The notes: generated by a model from the letters alone, not told the origin. A stretch of 64,000 nucleotides of DNA from Coriobacteriaceae bacterium (GCA_019421015.1 JAHZGC010000012.1:44151-108150); one strand, 5' to 3'; shown: positions 42,394 through 50,962, numbered from the stretch's first letter. Translations and numbers: made by a program.

Positions 42394-43131
42394 TTAGCGG
42401 GAACCCTCGCTGGAATTGGCGGGATAGTTGAACTCGCGATAGATTTCGCGGCGGATAAGGTTCGTGCTTACCGCCTCGGTCAAATCGAGCAACCGGTCGA
42501 GGGTGGTGTCAAAGGCGGCGCGCACTTTGGCATCCTCCAACGACCCCTGTCTCCCAATGACCCCCGAGAGCACCTGCTTGAACAGCGGTACCTCGCGGTT
42601 GGCCCGTTGGAGATACGGTTTGAGGAACCGTGGGTCGATGCCGTAGCGTTTAAGCTCGTGGGCAGCGCGGATGAGCGGGATGTCGCGGCCGTTTACCATC
42701 TGCCTGCCGTTGGGAGAACGGGTGATGTGAAGCAGGCCCGCGTCATTCAAGGTGCGGACAAAAGCAACCGGCACGTTTATAAGGCTCGGAACGTCCTCAA
42801 GCACATGGGACGTGGCAAGGAGCGCTTCCTCCGCAGCCGTGTCGGCGACCGGGGCCTCGAGTTCCTCGATGTTCTCGCCAGCGTCCAAAGCGTTGAGCTT
42901 CTCACGGATCACAGCGAGCGGATAGAAACAGGAGCTCTGAAGCCTGAGGACCGTCTCAAGACGTTTGACATCCCTGTCGGAGTAGGTGCGATAGCCGCTT
43001 TTGGTCCGCGTGGGAGAGACGAGACCCTCAGATTCAAGGTAACGCACCTTAGAGACGGTGAGGTCTGGGAAACTGGCAGAAAGCATCTTTACGACTTTGC
43101 CGATGGTGTACGTCGTCTCTCCGGCGGCCAT
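42394..43131 (-). CDS. MerR-type transcriptional regulator (FtsR/Rv1828-like)
   Basis: A 245-residue regulator with an N-terminal winged MerR helix-turn-helix (YTIGKVVKMLSASFPDLTVSKVRYLESEGLV, residues about 8-38) and GYRTYSDRDVKRL. A second conserved domain with GRQMVNGRDIPLIRAAHELKRYGIDPRFL follows. It has no cysteine metal site. A MerR regulator downstream of a small FHA protein is the arrangement of GarA and Rv1828/FtsR in Actinomycetota, where FtsR activates ftsZ. The ATG at 43131 has GAGGGG about 4-5 nt upstream. Confidence 0.85.
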   Translation of the reverse strand: MAAGETTYTIGKVVKMLSASFPDLTVSKVRYLESEGLVSPTRTKSGYRTYSDRDVKRLETVLRLQSSCFYPLAVIREKLNALDAGENIEELEAPVADTAAEEALLATSHVLEDVPSLINVPVAFVRTLNDAGLLHITRSPNGRQMVNGRDIPLIRAAHELKRYGIDPRFLKPYLQRANREVPLFKQVLSGVIGRQGSLEDAKVRAAFDTTLDRLLDLTEAVSTNLIRREIYREFNYPANSSEGSR

Positions 43132-43189
43132 GGAGCCCCTCATTCCTTACGTGATGGTGTGTTTAAAGTATGAATGTAAGGTTAATTGT

Positions 43190-43582
43190 TTAGTGTAGGT
43201 TTAGGATCATCTTGAAGGTCCCAATTTGAATCGTGGACCCGCTGTGTAGGTCGCTTTGAGAGACAATGGCGCCATCGATCCACGTACCGTTGAGTGATCC
43301 GAGGTCCTCGATGTGGGCACGACCGTCCTGAAGGCTGAGATGGGCATGACGTCGGGAGACCGTGCGGTCGTTGAGGAATACCTCGCACTTGGGGTCGCGG
43401 CCAATCGTGACCTCAGGTATATCAAGGATGAAACGCTCGCCCGCAGAGGGACCCCGAACTATGGTTAGCTCGGCGAGTCCTTGTCGTTCTTCGGGCATAT
43501 CGATACGCGGCAAGGTGGCATCTGAGCTGGATAGGCTGAAGACTTGGGTCTTATCACCTGCGCTCGGCTGATTTCCTAACAT
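43190..43582 (-). CDS. FHA domain protein, GarA/OdhI-like
   Basis: A 130-residue cytosolic protein. Residues about 35-128 form an FHA domain with IGRDPKCEVFLNDRTVSRRHAHL and GSLNGTW, the phosphothreonine-binding loops. Near the N-terminus, GDKTQVFSL resembles the ETTSVFR stretch of GarA/OdhI, whose threonine is phosphorylated so that the FHA domain folds back on it. In relatives this controls 2-oxoglutarate and glutamate metabolism. No Ser/Thr kinase gene is in this window. GGGGG lies 5 nt before the ATG. Confidence 0.85.
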   Translation of the reverse strand: MLGNQPSAGDKTQVFSLSSSDATLPRIDMPEERQGLAELTIVRGPSAGERFILDIPEVTIGRDPKCEVFLNDRTVSRRHAHLSLQDGRAHIEDLGSLNGTWIDGAIVSQSDLHSGSTIQIGTFKMILNLH

Positions 43583-43711
43583 TAAAGCCCCCGTAATCCT
43601 GTCGCTGCGAACTAGCTAGACAGATTAGTCTACCGCAAAGAAGAGGACTTGTATGTTGGCGAATGGTGAATAACGCGCAGTCCGCAAAGCACAAAAACAC
43701 CAGGGCCACCC

Positions 43712-44917
43712 CTAGAAATCATAGGAGTAAAACGGGCCAAAAGAGCTTTTCTCGACCAAAGCGTCGCCGGTAACGACGGAACGGGCCTCCACCGGAACCC
43801 CTTCCTCACTCCAGACAAGTTGACCGACCTGGTCGTTTGTGCCCGCAATACCGTCCGAGGGGTCGACGGTCACCTCGACCTGGCGGTCCAACTCAAACGG
43901 AGACAACCTCACCGACGCCTCAGCCGACACCTCGGTGGGGACGACCCAGCCAAAGCGGTCCTCGAAGTCGACGTAGCCCATGGGGGCCTCGGCCGAAACC
44001 GTCAGGCTCTCGACGGGATAGTGGCTGAACGTCCAGTCAAGCAAACTCCAGACATCGGCCCAGCGCTGCTCGTTGGACTCGGTACCTAAGATGCAAAAAT
44101 ACACGGTCTCGCCGCCGCGCGACGCACAGCCCAGAAAGGCCCTCCCCGCGTTGGCGGTGTAGCCCGTTTTGATGCCCCTCATCCCGGGATAGACGTTCAA
44201 AAGCTCGTCGGTTGAGACAAATGCGGTCAGCTGGCCGTCCACATCGATGGTCACCGACGGCGAGCCGACGATCGAGGCAAAGAGGGGAAACCCCATGGCA
44301 TAGCGTCCAAGGACGATGAGGTCGGCAGCCGTGGAGTAGTGGCCGTCGGCATCAAGGCCATGGGAGTTGGCAAAATGGGTGTTCACAAGGCCGAGCTCGA
44401 TGGCCTTGCTGTTCATAAGAGACACAAACGCCTCTTCAGAGCCGGAGACGGTGCAGGCGATGGCAACGGCCGCGTCGTTACCGGAGTGAACCAACAGGCC
44501 TTTAATGAGCTCGAGAAAGGTGACCTCCTCCCCCGGCTTGTACCCGATGACGGAGCTCACCGGATCGAGGGCTTGGACCGCGTCGGGAATGGTGCATACG
44601 GTATCGAGGGGAATGCCGCTCTCAAGCGCGAGCACCGCGGTCATGACCTTGGTTATCGACGCCATACCCATCGGGCTGTCGCCGTTGCGCGAATAAAGCA
44701 TGTTCCCATCACCGTCGACCACCATGGCCTCAAGGCAAGACAGCTCCGGCAGATCGTCAAACACCGTCCAGTCATCGAAGGCAGCCGTACCCTCCACCGG
44801 ATCGGCATGGGCGTGCGACACGGGGATACAGGGAGCCGCCAATAGTATGCAGAGAGCCGCAACGAAAGTGGCAGAACCGACGACGCGGCGGGGCCAAAAC
44901 GTAGTTGCAAGATGCAT
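43712..44917 (-). CDS. D-alanyl-D-alanine carboxypeptidase (S11)
   Basis: A 401-residue penicillin-binding protein that trims the terminal D-Ala of peptidoglycan peptides. It has an N-terminal signal sequence, the catalytic SITK box in MASITKVMTA, the SGN box in HSGNDAAVAIA, and KTG in GIKTGYTANAG, all with proper spacing. The C-terminal beta domain (about residue 300 on) follows. No membrane-anchoring C-terminal helix is evident. The ATG at 44917 has GGATGG 6 nt upstream; a GTG at 44935 is an alternative. Confidence 0.92.
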   Translation of the reverse strand: MHLATTFWPRRVVGSATFVAALCILLAAPCIPVSHAHADPVEGTAAFDDWTVFDDLPELSCLEAMVVDGDGNMLYSRNGDSPMGMASITKVMTAVLALESGIPLDTVCTIPDAVQALDPVSSVIGYKPGEEVTFLELIKGLLVHSGNDAAVAIACTVSGSEEAFVSLMNSKAIELGLVNTHFANSHGLDADGHYSTAADLIVLGRYAMGFPLFASIVGSPSVTIDVDGQLTAFVSTDELLNVYPGMRGIKTGYTANAGRAFLGCASRGGETVYFCILGTESNEQRWADVWSLLDWTFSHYPVESLTVSAEAPMGYVDFEDRFGWVVPTEVSAEASVRLSPFELDRQVEVTVDPSDGIAGTNDQVGQLVWSEEGVPVEARSVVTGDALVEKSSFGPFYSYDF

Positions 44918-44956
44918 CGCATTCCATCCGATCACAATATGCCGGCTGAGGCCGGG

Positions 44957-45676
44957 TTATGCCAAACGCCCATGCTCGAGGTAGTGGCGCATGGCCCTGA
45001 CACCGCGCACCGTGTAGACAAACGCCGCAGAAAACGAGAGGACGCAACCGACGTATATGAGCCACATGCCGAAGCTGACTTCGCCGAACCCGAAACCCGG
45101 AAGCCAAGGCACATCAACCAATCCAAGGCCCTTAACAGGAAACAGGCCGAACAGCACCACGGCAAAGCCAGCCATGAGCACAAAGGTGCACGCCTTGCCC
45201 ACATAACAGACGTCGAGCGTGACGTCGCAGACCTTGCGCAGAATAAGGCCGCCGACGGCAAGGTAGACGTCGCGCAGCACAAGAAAGACAACGACCCACA
45301 GGGGGATGAGACGCGCCATGACAAGGGCGAGCACGCCCGAGAAGATCAAGACCCTGTCCATCACCGGGTCGAATCGCTTGCCAAAGACGCTGACCTGATG
45401 AAAGCGGCGCGCGATCTGCCCGTCGAACCAGTCGGTGCAGGCCGCAACCACAAAGATGACCGTAGCCGGGAACCGCAGGTTCTCATGGGGATACATCCAC
45501 AGAAAAACCCCCGTGAGAATCAGACGGCACAACGTGATGAAATTTGGCACGGTAAGCACGGTGTGAAGGGGGTTCTCGGGCGTTCCCGGCAAACCCTGGG
45601 CGCCAGGGACCGCCGCAATCGCCCCACCGCAGCCGGGTTCGGTAGAGCTCGTATGGCTTTGGGTTCCTTGGACCAC
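44957..45676 (-). CDS. CDP-alcohol phosphatidyltransferase
   Basis: A membrane enzyme transferring a phosphatidyl group from CDP-diacylglycerol to an alcohol. The signature D-G-x2-A-R-x8-G-x3-D-x3-D appears as DGQIARRFHQVSVFGKRFDPVMD at about residues 83-105, shown here in part (DGQIARR ... GKRFDPVMD). Six hydrophobic segments follow. It differs from the PgsA-CinA fusion at 49.8 kb. It may make phosphatidylglycerol phosphate or cardiolipin. The GTG at 45676 has AAGGGG 8 nt upstream; the ATG at 45745 is also open. Confidence 0.85.
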   Translation of the reverse strand: MVQGTQSHTSSTEPGCGGAIAAVPGAQGLPGTPENPLHTVLTVPNFITLCRLILTGVFLWMYPHENLRFPATVIFVVAACTDWFDGQIARRFHQVSVFGKRFDPVMDRVLIFSGVLALVMARLIPLWVVVFLVLRDVYLAVGGLILRKVCDVTLDVCYVGKACTFVLMAGFAVVLFGLFPVKGLGLVDVPWLPGFGFGEVSFGMWLIYVGCVLSFSAAFVYTVRGVRAMRHYLEHGRLA

Positions 45677-45840
45677 CGAGAAAACCCCTTCCCTCCATTG
45701 GTTGCAGACAACACCTGTACAATGATTCCCAACTGCCAAGTTCATGGTACCAGCGTCAGGACACAACCATAAGACCGCCGCCCGACTCTTCACAACACAC
45801 CACAACACACAAAGGAACACACGGGGTGTCTCCGATCAGA

Positions 45841-45897
45841 CCTGCGAGGGAGCGTCTATACCCACGAGCCGAAGGGTATTACGCTTCGGGACGCAGG
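45841..45897 (+). promoter_or_regulatory. Structured leader of the cation efflux gene (candidate riboswitch)
   Basis: Three nested stems can form about 35 nt before the start: CCTGCG/CGCAGG (45841-45846 with 45892-45897), AGCGT/ACGCT (45851-45855 with 45881-45885) and ATACCC/GGGTAT (45858-45863 with 45874-45879). Between the outer two stems lie asymmetric loops AGGG and TCGGGA. A leader of this kind before a metal transporter suggests metal sensing. It does not clearly fit the NiCo or yybP-ykoY patterns I know. Confidence 0.45.
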
Positions 45898-45930
45898 CAT
45901 TGCAACCTTTGGCTCGACGGGAGGACACCG

Positions 45931-47028
45931 ATGAACCGCGAGCGAGAAATCATCAAGGCGAGTGTTGTGGGAATCGCCGGCAACATGTTGCTCGTGATGT
46001 TCAAGCTCATCGTCGGCATCGCGTCGAGATCCATCGCCATCATCCTCGACGCGGTGAACAACGCCACCGACGCGCTCTCTTCGGTGGTGACCATCGTAGG
46101 GACCAAACTAGCAGGGCGCCGGCCTACCCGACAACACCCGTTTGGGTACGGGCGCATCGAGTACCTCACATCCATGCTCATCGCGGTCATCATTCTCGTA
46201 GCAGGCCTCATATCTCTGCGCGAATCCATAACCAAAATCATTCACCCGGCCACGCCGAGTTACTCGCTCCTGACCATCGCGGTCATCGTGGTAGCCATCC
46301 TTGCGAAGATCGCCATAGGGATCTATTTTAAACACGAGGGCAGCAAAACCAACTCCCAAGCGCTTCTTGCCTCGGGCGTCGACTCAAACTACGACGCCGT
46401 CCTATCGGCCGGAACCCTTGTGGTTGCCTTTGCCCAGAATGTCTGGAACCTTAACATCGACGGCGTCGTAGGCTTGATAATCTCGCTTGTGGTCTGCAAA
46501 GCGGGTATCGACGTTCTAGGTAACGCCTTGGGACCCATCATCGGGCAGCGCGAGTCTGATGGGTTGGGAAGGGATATCGACAAATACATCGCCTCATTCC
46601 CCGGGGTCAGAGGCGTCTACGATCTCATTCTAGATGATTTTGGTCCGAACGAGATCATTGGATCAATACACATAGAGGTAGACGACGACATGACGGCACG
46701 TCAAATCCACGAGCTGTCCCACCGCATAGCGGAAGGGGTGCTCAAGCGCTACGGCATTGTGCTGACCGTGGGGATTTATGCCGCCAACACGTCGGGCACG
46801 TACGCCCCCATGCGCTCCAGACTCCAGGAAATCGTGAAGTCCGTTCCGAGGGTTCTCGAAGTTCACGGATTTTATGTCGATGGAGCCACAAAAAGCGTCT
46901 ACTTCGACCTTGTCGTGGACTTCAAGGCAAACGGCGAGGAGGTTCGCCGTGTCGTCGAAAGCGCCCTTCAAAAGGACTACCCCGGATATACGTTCGATGT
47001 GACAATCGACGCCGATTACGAAGGTTAA
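45931..47028 (+). CDS. Cation diffusion facilitator (metal efflux)
   Basis: A 365-residue cation diffusion facilitator, exporting divalent metals (zinc, manganese, cobalt, iron are known in the family) in exchange for protons. It has six membrane helices in the first 200 residues, the metal-site helix with SIAIILDAVNNATDA, and HPFGYGRIEYLTSM. A cytoplasmic metallochaperone-like domain follows, with IHIEVDDDMTARQIHELSHRI. A further regulatory domain extends the C-terminus to 365 residues, longer than the usual about 300. GGGAGGA lies 7 nt before the ATG. Confidence 0.92.
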   Translation: MNREREIIKASVVGIAGNMLLVMFKLIVGIASRSIAIILDAVNNATDALSSVVTIVGTKLAGRRPTRQHPFGYGRIEYLTSMLIAVIILVAGLISLRESITKIIHPATPSYSLLTIAVIVVAILAKIAIGIYFKHEGSKTNSQALLASGVDSNYDAVLSAGTLVVAFAQNVWNLNIDGVVGLIISLVVCKAGIDVLGNALGPIIGQRESDGLGRDIDKYIASFPGVRGVYDLILDDFGPNEIIGSIHIEVDDDMTARQIHELSHRIAEGVLKRYGIVLTVGIYAANTSGTYAPMRSRLQEIVKSVPRVLEVHGFYVDGATKSVYFDLVVDFKANGEEVRRVVESALQKDYPGYTFDVTIDADYEG

Positions 47029-47074
47029 CGACGTTGTTGAACTCTTAGTCAGTCTTAGGATGGAGACACAAAAA

Positions 47075-47102
47075 AGCTCAGAGGCCATATAGCCTCTGAG
47101 CT
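47075..47102 (-). terminator. Terminator after the tRNA 3'-half
   Basis: AGCTCAGAGGC pairs perfectly with GCCTCTGAGCT around a 6-nt loop. On the minus strand six T residues follow (47070-47075 region). It faces the 3' end of the tRNA fragment. Confidence 0.9.
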
Positions 47103-47111
47103 GCGATTTCG

Positions 47112-47148
47112 TGGTCGGGCAAGCGGGATTTGAACCCACGACCCCTTG
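47112..47148 (-). pseudogene. tRNA 3'-half remnant (possible attachment site scar)
   Basis: On the minus strand the sequence reads from the 3' side of an anticodon stem through a complete T-arm (GTGGG/CCCGC stem, TTCAAAT loop), a 7-nt acceptor strand and ACCA. The matching 5' half is not present upstream: the D-arm and the acceptor 5' strand fail to pair. Identity cannot be fixed, though CAAGGGGTCGTGGGTTCAAAT resembles several elongator tRNAs. The loss of exactly the 5' half is the usual result of integration at a tRNA gene. Confidence 0.7.
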
Positions 47149-47260
47149 AATAATTTACCCTCGCCAGATGAGCCATGCAAGCTCATTCTTATCAATCACA
47201 TTTACCACATATTAGTTCCCTGACCAAGCCTACCGAAACCATAGGGCAACGCCGCATGTG

Positions 47261-47524
47261 CTAAATGACAAAACCGTCTGCGTCGCACCACTCGGTCTCG
47301 CCCAGGGTATCGATTGCAACGAGTTCTCCCCCGTTCTTCACGAAGTAGACCGGCGGGTCGAGCTGGGCCTTGGAGGGCACGTACACCCGGCGCAAAGGAG
47401 GCTTCTCCCCCTCGGTAAACCCCACAAAGAGCGGGCGCACATCCTCTGCGGTCTCGGGAGTACCAAGATCCTGCCGCTTTGCCGGGCGGACGTTGAAGCA
47501 TTCGCCGTTATATTCGATCTTCAT
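47261..47524 (-). CDS. Small conserved-looking hypothetical protein
   Basis: An 87-residue soluble protein without recognised family. It begins MKIEYNGECFNVRPAKRQDL and has an even mix of charged and hydrophobic residues, no signal sequence and no helix-turn-helix. AAAGGAG lies about 12 nt before the ATG, longer than usual. It is 62 bp downstream of recX in the same direction. The region between it and the tRNA fragment holds no other gene. The coding call rests on its ribosome site and codon use. Confidence 0.65.
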   Translation of the reverse strand: MKIEYNGECFNVRPAKRQDLGTPETAEDVRPLFVGFTEGEKPPLRRVYVPSKAQLDPPVYFVKNGGELVAIDTLGETEWCDADGFVI

Positions 47525-47586
47525 GGTTAGCCAAAACTCCTTTGCGATTCACGGAGGCACCGTACCGACCACAACTCACGATGCCA

Positions 47587-48405
47587 CTATAGCAGCTCAT
47601 CGGACGTGCGGGCATCCACCTCTTCACGAGCGACGCGAAGCGCGGTGGAAAGATCAAACCCACGGGTCGCCAAGAACCGAGCAAACTTCTCAACGGGATT
47701 CTTGACGGGAAGGGGGCGCTTTGCCAAAAGTTCCCGGGCCCGCTCGGCCTCACCATCGGCATCGAAATAGGCCCCGGGATAGTCTGGCAAACAGAGGTGG
47801 GGATCTATGCCGTTTTCGGTCAGCCCCCGTTCAATGCGGGAGCGGCCCCAACCGCAACGAAGCTTCGAGGCGAGGTAAGACTCAGCAAAACGGCTATCGT
47901 CAACGACGCCGCATGCGACGGAGCGCTGTAGGGCGCGCCTCACGGCTTCGGGAGGATATCCCTCCCCTTGCAGCCGCTTTCTGACATCTGCCACCGAACG
48001 CTCGCGCGCCGAGCACAACGACAACACGCGGTCAAAGGCGGCGTCCGCGCAAAGCGACGCTATGGCCTCGTGAAGCTCGTCGAGAGACCGAAAGCCGCGG
48101 CCGCCTCCAAACGCCCTTGCCACCGCCCGCGGGACCGCAACGCAGTCGTCAAAGACGTCGCCCGACCCGTCGTAGTGCTCAGAAGACGCCCAGACGATAT
48201 GGCACTCCGGCCCTCGTGTCCCAAACGAGCTTCCTGCGCTTTTTTGCTCAGGCACATCTGACCAGGCAATATACCCATTACCTTGGGACGAATCCACAGC
48301 AGCGGGACCTCGGTGCCGGGCCCCCTGCCGTTCCTCGAGCTGCGCGAGGAGGTCGCGCATACGCGCAACCTCCCCTTTTGCCTGCCCCTCGTAGGAAGTC
48401 GTCAC
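47587..48405 (-). CDS. recX: Regulatory protein RecX
   Basis: RecX inhibits or modulates RecA filaments. The 272-residue protein has a poorly conserved N-terminal third (rich in Gly and charged residues) and then the RecX three-helix repeats with CSARERSVADVRKRL, YPPEAVRRAL, DDSRFAESYL and GWGRSRIERGL. It is longer than the usual 150-260 because of the N-terminal region. The start could be the ATG at 48405 or the one 15 codons later. It lies 5 nt after recA, the usual order. Confidence 0.9.
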   Translation of the reverse strand: MTTSYEGQAKGEVARMRDLLAQLEERQGARHRGPAAVDSSQGNGYIAWSDVPEQKSAGSSFGTRGPECHIVWASSEHYDGSGDVFDDCVAVPRAVARAFGGGRGFRSLDELHEAIASLCADAAFDRVLSLCSARERSVADVRKRLQGEGYPPEAVRRALQRSVACGVVDDSRFAESYLASKLRCGWGRSRIERGLTENGIDPHLCLPDYPGAYFDADGEAERARELLAKRPLPVKNPVEKFARFLATRGFDLSTALRVAREEVDARTSDELL

Positions 48406-48410
48406 CGGTT

Positions 48411-49502
48411 CTACAGCTCTTCTTCGGAACCATCGCCGAAGGCCGGGGTACCGACCGGGGCGTCATCGTCGCTTAAAAGACCGATGGCCACGCGCACCTT
48501 TTGGTCTATTTCTTGCATGAGCGTGGGGTTCTCCTTAAGGAACTGTTTGGCAGCGTCGCGGCCCTGACCCAGGCGCTCTCCCCCGTAGGTATACCAGGAG
48601 CCGGACTTCTGAACAATGTTCTCGTCGGCCGCCATATCGAGGATGCAGCCCTCTTTGGAGATGCCCTCGCCGTACATGATGTCGAACTCTGCCTGCTTAA
48701 AGGGGGCGGCCACTTTGTTCTTGACCACCTTGACACGCACGCGGTTGCCTATAACGTCGGTGCCCTTCTTGATGCTCTCCACACGGCGGATATCCATGCG
48801 GACCGATGCAAAGAACTTGAGCGCGCGACCGCCGGTCGTGGTTTCTGGGTTGCCGAACATCACACCGATCTTCTCGCGCAGCTGGTTGATAAAGATGCAG
48901 GTAGTCTTTGACTTTGAGAGCGAGCCAGCCAACTTGCGCAGCGCTTGGCTCATCAGGCGCGCCTGAAGGCCCACCGAGCTGTCGCCAATCTCGCCCTCGA
49001 TCTCGGCCCGGGGCACAAGGGCCGCGACGGAGTCTATGACGATTACGTCGATGGCACCGGAACGGACGAGCATGTCGCAGATCTCGAGCGCGTCCTCGCC
49101 CGTGTCGGGCTGCGAGATCAGAACCTCGTCGATGTCAACACCGAGCCGGGCCGCATAACCCGGGTCAAGGGCGTGCTCGGCATCGATGAAAGCCACGACA
49201 CCACCCATGGCCTGGGCCTCGGCAAGAATCTCAAGGGACAAGGTGGTCTTACCGCTCGACTCCGGCCCATAGATCTCGATGATACGGCCACGGGGAACGC
49301 CGCCGATGCCCAGGGCCGCATCGAGGGCCAAGGCGCCGGTGGGGATGGCTTCGACCTCAAGATGAGCCCCACCATCGCCAAAACGCATAATGGAACCCTT
49401 GCCGAATCGCTTCTCGATCTCTGACGTAGTAAGCTCAATCATTTTGACGCGTTCGTCACCCTCGGTGCGGGCGTGGATTTCTTTGGATGCAGACATCGCC
49501 AT
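48411..49502 (-). CDS. recA: Recombinase RecA
   Basis: The strand-exchange and SOS co-protease protein, 363 residues. It shows the N-terminal FGKGSIMRFGDG, Walker A in YGPESSGKTTLSLEIL, Walker B DVIVIDSVAALVP, FINQLREKIGVMFGNPETTTGG (loop 2) and an acidic C-terminus DGSEEEL. AGGAG lies 9 nt before the ATG at 49502; an ATG two codons later is equal in quality. It is preceded by LexA-like boxes and followed by recX. Confidence 0.97.
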   Translation of the reverse strand: MAMSASKEIHARTEGDERVKMIELTTSEIEKRFGKGSIMRFGDGGAHLEVEAIPTGALALDAALGIGGVPRGRIIEIYGPESSGKTTLSLEILAEAQAMGGVVAFIDAEHALDPGYAARLGVDIDEVLISQPDTGEDALEICDMLVRSGAIDVIVIDSVAALVPRAEIEGEIGDSSVGLQARLMSQALRKLAGSLSKSKTTCIFINQLREKIGVMFGNPETTTGGRALKFFASVRMDIRRVESIKKGTDVIGNRVRVKVVKNKVAAPFKQAEFDIMYGEGISKEGCILDMAADENIVQKSGSWYTYGGERLGQGRDAAKQFLKENPTLMQEIDQKVRVAIGLLSDDDAPVGTPAFGDGSEEEL

Positions 49503-49543
49503 AGCCTATTGCTCCTGCTCTCGTTGGATTGAGATAGGTTGAC

Positions 49544-49582
49544 CGTACTCGTGTTCGTTTTCAAGCATAGAACACAAGTCCG
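49544..49582 (-). promoter_or_regulatory. LexA-type SOS boxes upstream of recA
   Basis: CGTACTCGTGTTCG at 49544-49557 matches CGAACNNNNGTTCG with one mismatch per palindrome. AGAACACAAGTCCG at 49569-49582 matches with two. Both lie 40-80 bp upstream of recA, as expected for LexA control. Confidence 0.7.
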
Positions 49583-49769
49583 ATACCACCTCACGCGATA
49601 TACGCAAATCCCACGAGGAAGTTTGCCATGGAACGCCAGTCTCTCAGGCGCACAGCCAAAGCCGATTTCAATCAAAATCGCGCACAAAAAATGACGGTGA
49701 ACGCACAAAACCGCACCACGTCCACTACGCCCCAGCATACCTTAGGGCAGCAACCTTGCGTTTCGCCCT

Positions 49770-50957
49770 CTAGACATCCGCCAGGTGATTGAGCAACATC
49801 GAAAGCGCATGGGCCACGGCTTGCTCGCGCACTTCTGAGCGCGAGCCGTCGAAGTGGCACACCTCTGACGACGCGGTACCACCGTCTGAAAGACCAAACC
49901 ACACGGTACCCACCGGGGTTTCTTTGGTGCCGCCCGTCGGCCCGGCAACACCTGTCGTACTGACGGCCAAGCCGGCACCCAGGCGCTCGCACACCCCCCT
50001 GGCCATGGCCTCAGCCGTTTGGGAGGACACGACCCCGTCGCGTTCGATGGTCTCGGCAGGAACGGAGAGCACCGACTCCTTGACCGAGGCCAGGTAGCTG
50101 ACCACCCCGCCGGCAACACAGGCAGACGACCCGGGTACCGACGTCAGCGCCGACGAGACAAGCCCCCCCGTACAAGACTCCGCCGTCGCCAGCACGACAC
50201 CCCGGGACCGTGCCAAGGCAACGACATGACGCGCGAGTTCGGAGGAGCCGACGACGGCCGGCGTCCCCAGGTCGTCGGCCTGGGAAGCACCCGTTGGAGA
50301 ATCGCCCTGCGCATCCATAAGCAACGGCCAGGACTTCGCGAAGTAGTCGATCATCGACACAACGGTCAAAACGACCGCAACAATCATAGCCACCCAAGCC
50401 ACCAAAGAAAACCAGGGCTGGGCCGGGTAGAGCACAGGGGTTCCCTTGACGATGAACAGGCAGATGGCGACCATGGTGGTGGCCGTCTTGGCCTTGCCGA
50501 TCCAGCTCGCCGCGACCACAACGCCGGCAGAGGCAACCAACATCCTGAGGCCGCTGACCAAAAGCTCACGCGTCAGGATGACGATGGGAATCCAGCTGGG
50601 CATGCTTCCCAGCTGGACCAGAACGATCAGCGCCGACATGACCAGCACTTTATCGGCTATGGGATCCATGAATTTCCCAAAAACCGTTATCTCGTTGCGT
50701 GAACGCGCCAGATACCCGTCGATTCCGTCGGTCATTGAAATGAGAACGAACAGGACCAAGGCGCACCATGGCTGGACGTTGGCGGCCACCTCGGCAGTGA
50801 ACAGCGCCGTTCCCCAGGGGGCGAGCATGAGAACGACGAACAGCGGGATGAGGCAGATGCGAACCATCGTTACCACGTTTGCCGGAGTCCATTCAATACC
50901 CGAACCGCCCCGAGCCGCACGAGAGGCCGATCCTCGGACGCCGTGAGAAGTCTCCAT
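49770..50957 (-). CDS. PgsA-CinA fusion: phosphatidylglycerophosphate synthase plus NMN-deamidase domain
   Basis: A 395-residue fusion. Residues about 25-215 form a CDP-alcohol phosphatidyltransferase (DGIDGYLARSRNEITVFGKFMDPIADKVL in part: DGYLARS ... GKFMDPIADK), with several helices. Residues about 235-395 are the CinA C-terminal (nicotinamide-nucleotide amidohydrolase) domain with TAESCTGGLVSSALTSVPG, GVVSYLASVKESVL and STTGVAGPTGGT. Separate pgsA and cinA genes commonly lie next to recA, so this is a gene fusion in that neighbourhood. Both halves look intact. It ends about 270 bp upstream of recA. Confidence 0.9.
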   Translation of the reverse strand: METSHGVRGSASRAARGGSGIEWTPANVVTMVRICLIPLFVVLMLAPWGTALFTAEVAANVQPWCALVLFVLISMTDGIDGYLARSRNEITVFGKFMDPIADKVLVMSALIVLVQLGSMPSWIPIVILTRELLVSGLRMLVASAGVVVAASWIGKAKTATTMVAICLFIVKGTPVLYPAQPWFSLVAWVAMIVAVVLTVVSMIDYFAKSWPLLMDAQGDSPTGASQADDLGTPAVVGSSELARHVVALARSRGVVLATAESCTGGLVSSALTSVPGSSACVAGGVVSYLASVKESVLSVPAETIERDGVVSSQTAEAMARGVCERLGAGLAVSTTGVAGPTGGTKETPVGTVWFGLSDGGTASSEVCHFDGSRSEVREQAVAHALSMLLNHLADV

Positions 50958-50962
50958 CGCCT

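Noticed and set aside
45841..45897. NiCo (czcD) or yybP-ykoY riboswitch
   Set aside because: The consensus motifs known to me do not fit. Kept only as an unnamed structured leader.
47112..47210. Complete tRNA-Lys or other intact tRNA
   Set aside because: The upstream sequence gives no pairing 5' acceptor strand or normal anticodon stem, so only the 3' half is supported.
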